Below are positions 9,078-17,917 of a DNA stretch of 64,000 nt, one piece after another. The notes beneath the pieces were generated by a model, which was not told where the DNA came from, made no database searches, and saw nothing but the letters and a program-made list of their open reading frames with translations. Location: positions 1,922,001-1,986,000 of the forward strand of contig NZ_CP038437.2 of NCBI RefSeq assembly GCF_008329985.2, read 5' to 3'. Origin of the DNA: Halomonas binhaiensis (GTDB lineage Bacteria > Pseudomonadota > Gammaproteobacteria > Pseudomonadales > Halomonadaceae). Both the position numbers and the translations under genes were made by a program. The first letter of the stretch is position 1; each line of letters begins with the position of its first letter.

Positions 9078-10271
9078 ATGCACGACGATTTCAGTGCCGA
9101 TGGCTGGGGTATCGAGACCCTGGCAATTCGTGCCGGACATGATCGGACTCATGAGCAAGAACATGCCGAGCCGATTTTTCCGACTTCGAGCTTCGTCTAT
9201 GGCAGCGCCGCTGAGGCGGCGCGCAAGTTTGCGGGCGAGGAGCCGGGCAATATCTACTCGCGTTTCACCAATCCGACGGTGCGCACTTTTGAAAAGCGCC
9301 TGGCGGCTCTGGAGGGAGGCGAGCGCTGTGTGGCGACCAGTTCGGGGATGGCGGCGATTCTCTCTACCGCGCTGGCACTGCTCAAGGCAGGCGATGAAAT
9401 CGTTGCATCACGTTCACTGTTCGGCTCAACGGTCAGCCTGTTCGACAAGTACCTGGGCAAGTTCGGCATCACTACGCGCTATGTAGAACTGTCGGACATG
9501 AGTGCCTGGGAAGCCGCCATGACACCGGCTACCAAGCTGCTGTTTGCCGAGACTCCGTCGAACCCGCTCTCCGAGGTGGTCGATATTCCGGCGCTTGCCG
9601 AAATCGCCCGGCGGCATGATGCACTGCTGGCGATCGATAACTGCTTCCTGACACCCGTGTTGCAACGACCCATTCAGTTGGGGGCGGACCTGGTCATTCA
9701 TTCCGCTACCAAGTATATCGATGGGCAAGGGCGAGCCATCGGTGGGGCAGTGGTCGGACCGGACAAGTTGCTGGAAGAAGTGTTTGGCGTGGTGCGTACC
9801 TGTGGTCCATGCCTCAGTCCGTTTAATGCCTGGATTTTCACCAAGGGCCTGGAAACCCTGGGGCTGCGCATGAAAGCGCATTCGGCCTCTGCTCTGGAGC
9901 TGGCACGCTGGCTGGAAGCTCACCCCGCGGTGGAACGCGTCCATTACAGTGGCTTGGAAAGTCATCCGCAGCATGCGCTGGCCAAGCGTCAGCAGGATGG
10001 GTTCGGCGCCGTTCTCGGGCTGGAAGTGAAAGGTGGCCGTGAGGGTGCCTGGAGTGTGATTGATGCGACTCGGCTGCTGTCCATTACTGGCAACCTGGGC
10101 GATGCCAAGACCACCATCACTCATCCGGCCACCACGACACATGGTCGTTTGTCCGATCCGCAGAAGGCCAATGCAGGGATTGCCGATGGCCTGATCCGTA
10201 TTGCCGTAGGTCTTGAGAGCCTTGACGATATCAAGGCTGATCTTTCCCGCGGCCTGGATGCCCTTGCGTAA
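9078..10271 (+). CDS. metZ: O-succinylhomoserine sulfhydrylase
   Basis: MetZ is a cytoplasmic PLP enzyme of the Cys/Met metabolism family that makes homocysteine directly from O-succinylhomoserine and sulfide. The PLP lysine is Lys212 in HSATKYIDGQ, and SSGMAAI and NPLSEVVDIPAL are family motifs. The 397 residues and the place right after purF match Pseudomonas metZ, which separates it from metB/metC-type enzymes. A long perfect terminator closes the operon. Confidence 0.93.
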   Translation: MHDDFSADGWGIETLAIRAGHDRTHEQEHAEPIFPTSSFVYGSAAEAARKFAGEEPGNIYSRFTNPTVRTFEKRLAALEGGERCVATSSGMAAILSTALALLKAGDEIVASRSLFGSTVSLFDKYLGKFGITTRYVELSDMSAWEAAMTPATKLLFAETPSNPLSEVVDIPALAEIARRHDALLAIDNCFLTPVLQRPIQLGADLVIHSATKYIDGQGRAIGGAVVGPDKLLEEVFGVVRTCGPCLSPFNAWIFTKGLETLGLRMKAHSASALELARWLEAHPAVERVHYSGLESHPQHALAKRQQDGFGAVLGLEVKGGREGAWSVIDATRLLSITGNLGDAKTTITHPATTTHGRLSDPQKANAGIADGLIRIAVGLESLDDIKADLSRGLDALA

Positions 10272-10577
10272 TCTATAGGCACTGCGTTTCTGGAGCTATG
10301 CTGCTTCGGAGATGACCATGTGAAAGTTAAACCCTCGACCTTGCACCAAATATCAAGGTCGAGGGTTTTTCATTGCCTGTTCTTGGCATTCCAATAGGTG
10401 TCATACGTAAATTCCGAATCATTCGTCCATAATTTTTCAACAGTTAGCTGCATTTGATTGGGTTAAGATCGATTTCATCGATAAGATTGTGATTCTTGAT
10501 GAAATTCTGATCCATTATGGAATTTTGACCCATTATGGAATTCAGACTTAACAGCGTGAACTCATGTGAGGCTGATG
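10272..10577. other. Spacer between metZ and yceJ
   Basis: Besides the metZ terminator, the spacer is A+T-rich from about 10380. It holds an 18-base direct duplication at 10508-10543 (TGATCCATTATGGAATTT and TGACCCATTATGGAATTC). The yceJ promoter must lie here, but I could not place it with confidence. No small gene is supported. Confidence 0.6.
10330..10370 (+). terminator. Terminator after metZ
   Basis: A perfect 14-bp stem (10330-10343 with 10354-10367) and a 10-base loop are followed by a T run. It ends the truA-metZ block. Confidence 0.92.
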
Positions 10578-11132
10578 ATGTGGCGAAACACCCGTAGTGG
10601 TTGGGGGTTGGTGAGTATTCTCCTGCATTGGCTGAGTGCCATTGCCATTATCGGCCTGTTTGTTATGGGGTGGTGGATGACCGGGCTGGACTACTACAGC
10701 CCCTGGTATCACGACGCTCCCTGGTGGCATCGCAGCATCGGTATCCTGATATTGTTTGCTACCCTGTTTCGCCTGCTGTGGCGCCTCGTGCAACCGACAC
10801 CCCATGCGCACGGCGGCTCTCTGGAGCGTAGTGCGGCTAGCCTCGGACATCTTGCTCTCTATGTATTGATGATGGCGGTACTGATCAGTGGCTATCTGAT
10901 CTCCACTGCGGAAGGCAAGGGTATCTCTGTGTTTGGCTGGTTCGAGATGCCGCCACTGGTCAGCGGCCTTTCCGAACAGGCCAGTTGGGCGGGAGCCGTG
11001 CATTGGTATGCAGCAGTAGTGCTGATCGTGCTTGCTGCTGGCCATACTCTGGCGGCATTGAAGCATCACCTGATGGATCGTCAGGACACCTTGAAGCGTA
11101 TGATCAATCCCGGGCATGCGCGCCGGGGATGA
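10578..11132 (+). CDS. yceJ: Cytochrome b561 family membrane protein
   Basis: The 184-residue protein has four membrane helices and the diheme cytochrome b561 pattern. Histidines lie in the first helix (SILLHWLSAIAI), at HRSIGILILF, at LGHLALYVL, and in the last helix at HWYAAVVLIVLAAGHTLAALKHH. It is expected to pass electrons across or within the inner membrane. The ATG at 10578 has GAGG 6 bases upstream; a GTG at 10566 and an ATG at 10575 are alternatives. The next gene encodes a YceI-family protein, reproducing the yceJ-yceI pair of E. coli. Confidence 0.88.
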   Translation: MWRNTRSGWGLVSILLHWLSAIAIIGLFVMGWWMTGLDYYSPWYHDAPWWHRSIGILILFATLFRLLWRLVQPTPHAHGGSLERSAASLGHLALYVLMMAVLISGYLISTAEGKGISVFGWFEMPPLVSGLSEQASWAGAVHWYAAVVLIVLAAGHTLAALKHHLMDRQDTLKRMINPGHARRG

Positions 11133-11151
11133 TGACAAGCGGCTGTGTTTT

Positions 11152-11183
11152 CTAGTGTGACTGTTTGCTAGCGTGACTGTTTA
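11152..11183 (+). repeat. 16-bp tandem duplication
   Basis: Two adjacent units, CTAGTGTGACTGTTTG and CTAGCGTGACTGTTTA, lie between yceJ and yceI. They differ at two positions. Confidence 0.88.
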
Positions 11184-11217
11184 CAGTGAAGTGAAAAACC
11201 TATCCAGGAGTTCCAAC

Positions 11218-11796
11218 ATGAAGAAGATTGCCATTGCTGCCCTGAGCGCCACCGCGCTGTTTCCGCTGGCCCAGGCTCAGGCTGCCGACTATCAGATCGA
11301 TACCGAGGGACAGCATGCCTTCGTGAACTTCAAGATCAGCCATCTCGGTTTTTCTTATATCCTGGGCAGCTTCGAGTCCTTTGATGGCACTTTTTCTTAC
11401 GATCCGGAAAACCTGGAAGACTCCGCTGCCAATATCGAAGTGGACGTTACCAGCCTGACGACCAACCACGCTGAGCGTGACAAGCACATCCTCAGTGCTG
11501 ACTTCCTCGACGCCAGCGAATATCCGACGGCGACCTTCACTTCCACCGGCTTCGAACCTACAGGTGACAACGAGGGTGTGCTGACAGGTGACCTGACGCT
11601 GCACGGGGTGACCAATACCATCGAGATGCCGGTAACGCTGCTGGGTGAGGGGGATGATCCCTGGGGTGGCTACCGTGCAGGTTTCGAGGGAAGCACTGAG
11701 TTGAACCTGGGCGACTATGACATCGACATGAGCAAATTTCCGGAGGGTATGCGCTCACTGGAACTGTATGTGACCTTCGAGGGTGTCCGCCAGTAG
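11218..11796 (+). CDS. yceI: Periplasmic YceI family lipid-binding protein
   Basis: The protein begins MKKIAIAALSATALFPLAQA, a Sec signal peptide with likely cleavage after AQA at residue 22. The mature part of about 170 residues is a lipocalin-like beta barrel that in characterised members binds polyisoprenoids. Motifs are FKISHLGFSYILGSF, the LTTNHAERDKHILSADF segment and LTGDLTLHGVT. The ATG at 11218 is chosen over an upstream GTG at 11173 because AGGAG lies 8 bases before it and the signal peptide starts there. It is probably cotranscribed with yceJ. Confidence 0.93.
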   Translation: MKKIAIAALSATALFPLAQAQAADYQIDTEGQHAFVNFKISHLGFSYILGSFESFDGTFSYDPENLEDSAANIEVDVTSLTTNHAERDKHILSADFLDASEYPTATFTSTGFEPTGDNEGVLTGDLTLHGVTNTIEMPVTLLGEGDDPWGGYRAGFEGSTELNLGDYDIDMSKFPEGMRSLELYVTFEGVRQ

Positions 11797-11856
11797 TGTC
11801 GGTGTGCTGCTGATACCTGCCTGATGGGCAGTATCCATCGGGCAGGCTGGTTCACC

Positions 11857-11890
11857 AAACCCCCATTCCCACAAGGAATGGGGGTTTGTG
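11857..11890 (+). terminator. Terminator after yceI
   Basis: A perfect 13-bp stem (11857-11869 with 11875-11887) with a CACAA loop. The stem ends in TTT. Confidence 0.85.
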
Positions 11891-11945
11891 CGTCAATATA
11901 TGGCCTGGCTTTATCCAGAATGCCAGGCATGAATAGGGGAATTAC

Positions 11946-13310
11946 GTGGATCCATCGCAAACTGACTCTCGGCTGGGGAGGCAATTATGGCGCCAGACTT
12001 GGCCAATGGCGATTGGTGTGCTGTCGTTGCTGGGCTTCCAGTTGGTTGATTCGGCGTTCATTGCCCGCTTGGGTACATCACCCTTGGCAGCACAGTCGTT
12101 TACCTTCCCGCTGACGTTTCTGATCATTGGTGTGCAGGTGGGTATCGGCATTGCCATTGCTGCGCTGATCTCGCGCGCCCTTGGGGCTGGGGAGGAGTTG
12201 CGGGCGCGACGCCTGGGAACGCTGGTAATGGCTCTGGGCACGGCAGTGATCGGTGTTCTGTGTGTGTTGCTGTGGGTGGTGCAGGAACCCGTATTCACTA
12301 CGTTGGGTGCTGATGCCCCTACCCGCGAGATGATACATGACTACTGGGCACCGCAGTTGTTGGCTGCCTGGGGAATGGCAATCGTCTATTTCGCATACAG
12401 CTTGTTCCGCTCCCACGGTAATACTCGCGTTCCCGGCAGCATGATGGTGCTCACCAGTCTGCTCAATCTGGTGCTGGATCCACTGTTGATCTTCGGTGTC
12501 GGGAGCTGGGATGGACTGGGCCTGGCGGGAGCGGCCTGGGCAACAGTTGGCGCATTTGTCGTGGCAGCCGGTGTGCTGGGCGTGCGCCTGGTGAAGCTTG
12601 ACTGGCTGGCATTTTCTGGCTTGAAGCAGGAATGGCGTGCTTCATCCGGTGCTTTTGCAGGTGTCGCCGGACCAGCGATGGCAGGGCAACTAATGCCGCC
12701 TCTGGCGGCAATGCTGGCCATCTATCTGGTTGCCAAGTTGGGCGAATCTGCGGTTGCGGCATGGGGGTTGGCTGGCCGTCTGGAAACCGTGTCCTTGATG
12801 GTGGTGCTGGCGCTGACCATGTCGCTTCCTCCATGGCTGGGGCGTTGCTATGGCGCAGGTGACTGGAACCAGATACGCCGCCTGCTTCGCCTGACCCTCA
12901 AGGTCGTGGTGATCTGGCAGCTTTCCTTGGGTATCTGTATGGCATTGCTGGCTCCTTGGCTGGCCCAGGTGCTGGCAGGCAACCCGGAGGTGCGCAGCGA
13001 TCTGGTGGTGTTGATTCGCTTCCTGCTACCGAGCTATGCAGCCCTTGGGGTATGCATGCTGGTCGTCTCTGCCGGTAATGCGCTGGGCTGGCCGCTCAGG
13101 GCCATGCTGCTGTCAGCGACGCGCCTGTTCATCTGTTATCTGCCATGCCTGTGGCTTGGCGTGACGCTGTTTGGCAACCTGGCCGGACTGGGGCTGGGAG
13201 CGGCATTTGGCAATGTACTGGCGGGAGCCGCCGCGTTCCTGTTGCTGCAAAGGACACTGGCTGGACCCAAGTATCAAAAGGCGGAGCAAGGCGCGACCAA
13301 AGTCGTATAA
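11946..13310 (+). CDS. MATE family multidrug/cation antiporter
   Basis: The 454-residue membrane protein shows about 12 hydrophobic segments and two similar halves, as in MATE exporters that use a Na+ or H+ gradient to expel cationic drugs. Typical features are LVDSAFIARLGTSPLAA in the first helix pair, the GVQVGIGIAIAALISRALGA segment, and the N-rich LNLVLDPLLIFG of helix 5/6. It starts with GTG at 11946, with GGGGA 5 bases upstream. I cannot separate NorM-like from other MATE branches by eye. It sits alone between two terminators, with an A+T-rich spacer downstream. Confidence 0.9.
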   Translation: MDPSQTDSRLGRQLWRQTWPMAIGVLSLLGFQLVDSAFIARLGTSPLAAQSFTFPLTFLIIGVQVGIGIAIAALISRALGAGEELRARRLGTLVMALGTAVIGVLCVLLWVVQEPVFTTLGADAPTREMIHDYWAPQLLAAWGMAIVYFAYSLFRSHGNTRVPGSMMVLTSLLNLVLDPLLIFGVGSWDGLGLAGAAWATVGAFVVAAGVLGVRLVKLDWLAFSGLKQEWRASSGAFAGVAGPAMAGQLMPPLAAMLAIYLVAKLGESAVAAWGLAGRLETVSLMVVLALTMSLPPWLGRCYGAGDWNQIRRLLRLTLKVVVIWQLSLGICMALLAPWLAQVLAGNPEVRSDLVVLIRFLLPSYAALGVCMLVVSAGNALGWPLRAMLLSATRLFICYLPCLWLGVTLFGNLAGLGLGAAFGNVLAGAAAFLLLQRTLAGPKYQKAEQGATKVV

Positions 13311-13546
13311 GTGGATTAATCTAAATCTTGATGATTTTTTAGTTTTATACAGAAGAGTATGGTGAAAAATCATTTTCTATTGCTATAAATAACGATAAAA
13401 ACAGAATAATAAACTTAGTTTGTGCCTCTATACTCGCCGCCATCGATGAGGCCAGCTTCTCTGGCCCGATGTTTTCCTGAAATCGGCAACATGTCATTGA
13501 TGCCCCGTCAGTGACAACGAACAGGTAATAAAACAGGAGCGGCGAG

Positions 13547-14806
13547 ATGAAGATATTGGTACTTGGTGCAGGCGTCGTGGGTGTGACCAGCGCATACTAT
13601 CTGGCTCGCCAGGGACATGAGGTAACGGTAGTAGACCGCCAGCCGTCACCGGCAATGGAAACCAGCTACGGTAACGCCGGCCAGGTGTCATTCGGCTTTT
13701 CCTCGCCATGGGCTGCCCCTGGCATTCCACAGAAGGCCGTCAAGTGGATGTTCCAGGAGCATGCTCCGCTCAAGATTCAGCCGCGCATGGACCCGACCAT
13801 GGCCCGCTTCATGATGAAGATGCTGGGCAACTGCAATCCTGAAAGCTATGCGACCAACAAGGAGCGCATGGTGCGAGTAGCCGAGCATAGCCGCATGTGC
13901 ATCGATGCGCTGCGTGCTGAGACCGGAATTCGCTATGAGGATCGTCAGCGTGGTCTGTTGCAGCTGTTCCGTAACGACAAGCAAGTGGCGGCAGCGGACA
14001 AGGACATGCAAGTTCTGGCGCAGTGTGGCGTTCGTCACAAGCTGTTGGGCGCTGATGAGCTGACTGCCATAGAACCGGCCCTGGCCCGGGTTCCCGGCAA
14101 GTTTGTCGGTGGCCTGCATCTGCCTGATGACCAGACTGGCGATTGCCATCTGTTTACCAACCGCCTGGCTGACTACTGTCGCGAGACGCTGGGTGTGACT
14201 TTCCTGTTCAACACCACTATCGAGCGTCTGACTCGGGTGTCCGGTCGTGTGGAGGCAGTGCATACCAGCGCAGGCAAGTTGACGGCGGACAGTTATGTCA
14301 TGGCCTTGGGCAGTTACTCTCCATTCCTGGCCCGCGACCTTGATATTCGCTTGCCGATCTATCCAGTCAAGGGCTACAGCCTGACACTGCCGGTGATTGA
14401 TGATGGTGGTGCACCGCAGTCCACGGTGATGGACGAGACGTTCAAGGTCGCCATCTCCCGCTTCGACAATCGCATTCGCGTCGGGGGCACGGCGGAGTTG
14501 GCATCCTATGATCTGAGCCTGGCAGAAAAGCGCCGCGCCACCATTGCCATGGTCGTGCGTGATGTCTTCCCGGAAGGTGGTGATCTGGCTCAGGCGGAAT
14601 TCTGGACGGGGCTGCGCCCGATGACGCCGGATTCGACGCCGATCATTGGCGCCACCAAATACGACAATCTATGGCTCAATACTGGCCATGGCACACTCGG
14701 CTGGACAATGAGCTGCGGCAGCGCTCAGTTACTGGCTGATCTGGTGGATGGCCGCCAGCCGGCAATCAACCCGGATGGCTTGTCCGTGGCACGCTATGCG
14801 GCTTGA
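13547..14806 (+). CDS. dadA: D-amino acid dehydrogenase, small subunit
   Basis: DadA is an FAD enzyme at the inner face of the membrane that oxidises D-alanine and other D-amino acids to 2-oxo acids and feeds electrons to the respiratory chain. The N-terminal GAGVVGVTSAYYLARQGHEV is the FAD-binding fold. The motif ETSYGNAGQVSFGFSSPWAA and the C-terminal TGHGTLGWTMSCGSAQLLA are typical of DadA. The 419 residues are close to the E. coli length. The alanine racemase dadX is not adjacent. The upstream spacer is A+T-rich with a TATACT box at 13429-13434. Confidence 0.93.
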   Translation: MKILVLGAGVVGVTSAYYLARQGHEVTVVDRQPSPAMETSYGNAGQVSFGFSSPWAAPGIPQKAVKWMFQEHAPLKIQPRMDPTMARFMMKMLGNCNPESYATNKERMVRVAEHSRMCIDALRAETGIRYEDRQRGLLQLFRNDKQVAAADKDMQVLAQCGVRHKLLGADELTAIEPALARVPGKFVGGLHLPDDQTGDCHLFTNRLADYCRETLGVTFLFNTTIERLTRVSGRVEAVHTSAGKLTADSYVMALGSYSPFLARDLDIRLPIYPVKGYSLTLPVIDDGGAPQSTVMDETFKVAISRFDNRIRVGGTAELASYDLSLAEKRRATIAMVVRDVFPEGGDLAQAEFWTGLRPMTPDSTPIIGATKYDNLWLNTGHGTLGWTMSCGSAQLLADLVDGRQPAINPDGLSVARYAA

Positions 14807-14851
14807 ATTTGAGTCAGGCCGTGTACCAATCTGAACACTGAATGCTGAAGT

Positions 14852-14886
14852 GAAGACCCCATTGCCGTAGGCGATATGGGGTCTTC
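14852..14886. terminator. Terminator between dadA and moaB
   Basis: An 11-bp stem (GAAGACCCCAT with ATGGGGTCTTC) with a further short inner stem lies between convergent genes. It can serve both directions. Confidence 0.75.
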
Positions 14887-14904
14887 TGCTATTCAGGACC
14901 ATGA

Positions 14905-15465
14905 TCATGACTCGGCAATGGTCGAGCGTGAGCCGCAGCGCTGAATATCCTTGACCACCATGGCGACGAAGTTGCAGGGGCGGGTACGGGCATCCAGTTG
15001 GGCGGCAATGATGTCATCCCAGGCAGTGGCGCAGGCCTTGGGGGAGCCGGGCATGGCGAATACCACGGTCTGATCGATGATCCCAGCAATGGCCCGGGAC
15101 TGGATCGTCGATGTACCAACCTGTTGGAAAGATATCTGGCGGAACAGCTCTCCATAACCTTCGATCACCTTGTCGAACAATGGCAGCAAGGCTTCTGGGG
15201 TACTGTCGCGAGCAGTGAAGCCGGTACCACCGTCGACCAATATGACCTGGACTTCCTCGTCGACCACCCAGCGGCTGACCTGGGCGCGGATATGATAGAT
15301 ATCGTCCTTGACGATGGTGCGTTCGACCAGGTGATGTCCGGCACTCTGCAGGCGGTCGATGAGCAAGGCACCGCTATCATCCTCATCAATGCTGCGAGTA
15401 TCAGATACGGTCAGTACGGCAATGCCCAGCGAGATGAAATCGAGTTGGCGGGAATGATGAGACAT
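14905..15465 (-). CDS. moaB: Molybdenum cofactor biosynthesis protein B
   Basis: MoaB/Mog proteins bind molybdopterin and in many bacteria adenylate it before molybdate insertion. Visible motifs are AVLTVSDTRSIDEDDSGALL, DGGTGFTARDSTPEAL and AMPGSPKAC. The start at 15465 is chosen because GGAG lies 6 bases upstream; it gives 186 residues beginning MSHHSRQLDF. A longer frame from 15534 has no support. Its place downstream of the nitrate reductase operon fits the need of NarG for a molybdenum cofactor. Confidence 0.93.
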   Translation of the reverse strand: MSHHSRQLDFISLGIAVLTVSDTRSIDEDDSGALLIDRLQSAGHHLVERTIVKDDIYHIRAQVSRWVVDEEVQVILVDGGTGFTARDSTPEALLPLFDKVIEGYGELFRQISFQQVGTSTIQSRAIAGIIDQTVVFAMPGSPKACATAWDDIIAAQLDARTRPCNFVAMVVKDIQRCGSRSTIAES

Positions 15466-15564
15466 GTCTAGCTCCATGCAGGCAGGACATCGAAGTACCT
15501 GTGTTGGACGAGCATTTGGATACGCAAACGCCACATTGATGAAATGCTACGTTGATGAGAGGCT

Positions 15565-15595
15565 CTCACGAGCCACCGGAATGGTGGCTCGTGAG
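15565..15595. terminator. Hairpin between moaB and the nar operon
   Basis: A perfect 13-bp stem (15565-15577 with 15583-15595) and a GGAAT loop lie downstream of the nar operon on the minus strand. No clear T run follows on that strand, so it may be a weak terminator or an RNA-stabilising hairpin. Confidence 0.6.
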
Positions 15596-15649
15596 ATGTA
15601 CTGGCTCAGATGTACTGGCTCAGATGTACTGGTTTAGATGTACTGGCTC
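15594..15649 (+). repeat. 14-bp tandem repeat, four copies
   Basis: Four adjacent 14-base units (15594, 15608, 15622 and 15636) have the consensus AGATGTACTGGCTC; the third has TTT in place of CTC. They fill the spacer between the nar operon end and moaB. Confidence 0.92.
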
Positions 15650-15669
15650 AGATGGAATGGTTGGCCATC

Positions 15670-16476
15670 TCATTGGATCAGCACACTGTCCGGCTCAGAC
15701 TCGGCCAGTGAGAACCCCTTGACGCCAATTCGGCTCTCCAACTCCAGCAGATAATGGCGAAGGGCCATGCGTGTGGCTTGTTCACGCAACTCATGACGCA
15801 CATGCTCGACCACGTCTTCCCATTCCAGAGTCTTGGCCTCTTCGCGTGCATCCACATGCACTACGTGCCAGCCATAGCGCGATGGCAGCGGGCGATCGTG
15901 CAGACCCATCGGCAGGAACACCAGGGCCCGATCCAGCTCCTCGACGGTCTGGCCCGGAATCAACCAGCCCAGTCCTCCTCCTTCCATGGCGGAAGGGCAG
16001 CGTGAGTGGCGCTGGGCGAGTTCCGTAAAGCGCTCAGGGGTTGCCTTGAGCTCATCGATCAGTCGTTCGGCACGTTGAAATTCCGTATCTCTGGCACTGG
16101 TATCATCCGGCGCAGCGGCAAGCAGGATGTGGCGCACCTTGAAGCGAGGCGGATGGCTGAAACGTTCAGGGTGAGCCGCGTGGTAGCGCCGGCAGGCATT
16201 ATCGTCAGGCTCGGGCACCGCCAGTTCACGTTCCAGCATGGCGGCGATCTCGCTTTCACACACTTCATCTGCAGGCTGCCGGTTCTGGTGGGCGGCCTGT
16301 TGACGAAGTAACTGCTGAATGACCAGGGCGCGGGCCGCCGCAATGGCTGCGGCCTCACGACTGGCAGCAGGGTGAAACTGCATCTCGCCAGCAATGGCGC
16401 TTTCCTCGATCTGCACATCCCCCACCTGAATGGTGGGGAAAGTGGTTGGTAAGGTCTCCAGCGGAATGCTCTGCAT
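15670..16476 (-). CDS. Parvulin-type peptidyl-prolyl isomerase of the nar operon
   Basis: The 268-residue protein ends in a parvulin domain (FKVRHILLAAAPDD, then FTELAQRHSRCPSAMEGGGL and SRYGWHVVHVDAR). Its N-terminal part is helical. No signal peptide is visible, so it probably acts in the cytoplasm. The start overlaps the narI stop by one base, so it is part of narGHJI. A PpiC/NifM-like gene after narI is also known in Pseudomonas, where a role in nitrate reductase maturation is assumed but not well shown. Confidence 0.88.
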   Translation of the reverse strand: MQSIPLETLPTTFPTIQVGDVQIEESAIAGEMQFHPAASREAAAIAAARALVIQQLLRQQAAHQNRQPADEVCESEIAAMLERELAVPEPDDNACRRYHAAHPERFSHPPRFKVRHILLAAAPDDTSARDTEFQRAERLIDELKATPERFTELAQRHSRCPSAMEGGGLGWLIPGQTVEELDRALVFLPMGLHDRPLPSRYGWHVVHVDAREEAKTLEWEDVVEHVRHELREQATRMALRHYLLELESRIGVKGFSLAESEPDSVLIQ

Positions 16477-17165
16477 CAGTGGTCTCCTGCACTACGGCGT
16501 CTCACGATCTGGTAGCGGCGACCGAGATAGCCCAGAGGGGCGCTCCACACATGTACCAGACGAGTGAAGGGGAAAATCAGGACGATGGTCAGGCCGATGA
16601 AGATGTGGATGTGGTAGATGAACCCCAGACCTTCAAGATGAGACGCTGCGCTGCCCTGGAAGAACACAATGGCCTGGGCCCAGTCGGCCAGCTTGAGCAT
16701 CACGCCGCCATCGAGGTGATGCATGGCGGCCGGAATGGTCAGTAGCCCCAGGGTCACTTGCACCACCAGCAGCACAATGATCAGGTTGTCGCTGAAGCTG
16801 GAAGATGCCTTGACTCGTGGGTCGGTGAAGCGGCGGTACATCAGCATGGCGCCGCCTACTAGACACATCACTCCAGCGATGCCGCCGATCAGTATGGCCA
16901 TGATTTGCTTGTTGCCGGCACTGATGAAGGGGGCATAGACCCAGTGCGGTGTCAGCAGACCTACCAGGTGGCCGAAGAAGATCACCAGGATGCCGATGTG
17001 GAACAAGGGACTTGCCAGGCGCATGTGCTTCGATGACAGCATCTGGCTTGAACCGGTTTTCCAGGTGTACTGGCCATGGTCGAAACGCAGCAGGCTGCCG
17101 ACGAGAAAGACAACACCGGCCACATAGGGATAGAGGCCGAACAGCAGGGTGTGAAGGTAACTCAT
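16476..17165 (-). CDS. narI: Respiratory nitrate reductase, gamma subunit
   Basis: NarI is the membrane-bound diheme cytochrome b that takes electrons from quinol and passes them to NarH. The 229 residues contain five membrane helices. Candidate heme-ligand histidines are in FHIGILVIFFGHLVG (second helix) and in FIYHIHIFIG and TRLVHVWSAP (last helix). It overlaps narJ by 4 bases upstream and the parvulin gene by 1 base downstream. Confidence 0.96.
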   Translation of the reverse strand: MSYLHTLLFGLYPYVAGVVFLVGSLLRFDHGQYTWKTGSSQMLSSKHMRLASPLFHIGILVIFFGHLVGLLTPHWVYAPFISAGNKQIMAILIGGIAGVMCLVGGAMLMYRRFTDPRVKASSSFSDNLIIVLLVVQVTLGLLTIPAAMHHLDGGVMLKLADWAQAIVFFQGSAASHLEGLGFIYHIHIFIGLTIVLIFPFTRLVHVWSAPLGYLGRRYQIVRRRSAGDH

Positions 17166-17917
17166 GATAGGCCTCCAGTCGAAGAGGGCTGCGAGGATTC
17201 GGGCAGGCGAACGGTTTCCGCTTGCACCTGCTGGCGACGTTCGGCCAAGCGTCGGCCTTCAGCGGATTGCAAGGCGCAGTCCTGGTCTGATTTCGCACTG
17301 AAGCGCACGGCTTCTTCCTCCCACACGGCATCAATGGCGGCGGGGGTATTGTCTGCCGGTTCCTGGCTGACATCCTCGCTCAGGGTGTCGATGTCCGTTT
17401 CTGCACCGATCAGGCAGAGCAGGGTGCGAGGAACCAGCGCATAGTCGCATTCACGCTCTTCCAGGCGTGCTGCCAGCAGGGCCAGAATATGGCGGATCTC
17501 GCCTAGCCAGTTGGCTACATCCTGTTCCGGGCGAGTGGACAGAAACTCCAGCAGCAAAGGCAGATGGTCAGGAAGCTCGCGTTGTCCAATGGCGAAGCCA
17601 GCGCTCTCGTATTCGGCCAGCAGGTCGACCATGGCCTGGCCACGGTCGCGTGACTCGCCATGAACATGCTCGAACAGCAGAAGAGAGGTTGCGCGTCCAC
17701 GGTCGAACTGGGCAACGTAGGCCGCTTGGAGGTCGAGCAAGGACCCGGCCGCCAGACGGGCACACCAGTCAAGGAGGGCCTGGCGGGGAGCGCTGGGAGG
17801 CATCTGCATGGCTCTGAGTGCGACGGCGATATCGGGTAATGACTCGACCATTTCCCGGTCGGGATAGTCGAGCATGCGTGCCAATGCACGCATGCCTCGG
17901 GCGAAGGATTCAGCCAT
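17162..17917 (-). CDS. narJ: Nitrate reductase assembly chaperone
   Basis: NarJ binds apo-NarG and helps insert the molybdenum cofactor and an Fe-S cluster before membrane attachment; it is not part of the final enzyme. The 251-residue protein has the TorD-like helical fold, with LARMLDYPDREM near the start and LPLLLEFLSTRP in the core. The last 60 or so residues are variable. It overlaps narH by 8 bases and narI by 4 bases. Confidence 0.94.
   Translation of the reverse strand: MAESFARGMRALARMLDYPDREMVESLPDIAVALRAMQMPPSAPRQALLDWCARLAAGSLLDLQAAYVAQFDRGRATSLLLFEHVHGESRDRGQAMVDLLAEYESAGFAIGQRELPDHLPLLLEFLSTRPEQDVANWLGEIRHILALLAARLEERECDYALVPRTLLCLIGAETDIDTLSEDVSQEPADNTPAAIDAVWEEEAVRFSAKSDQDCALQSAEGRRLAERRQQVQAETVRLPESSQPSSTGGLS

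Noticed and set aside
15594..15649. CRISPR-like appearance of the 14-bp repeat
   Set aside because: Units are directly adjacent with no spacers, far too short, and no cas genes are present.
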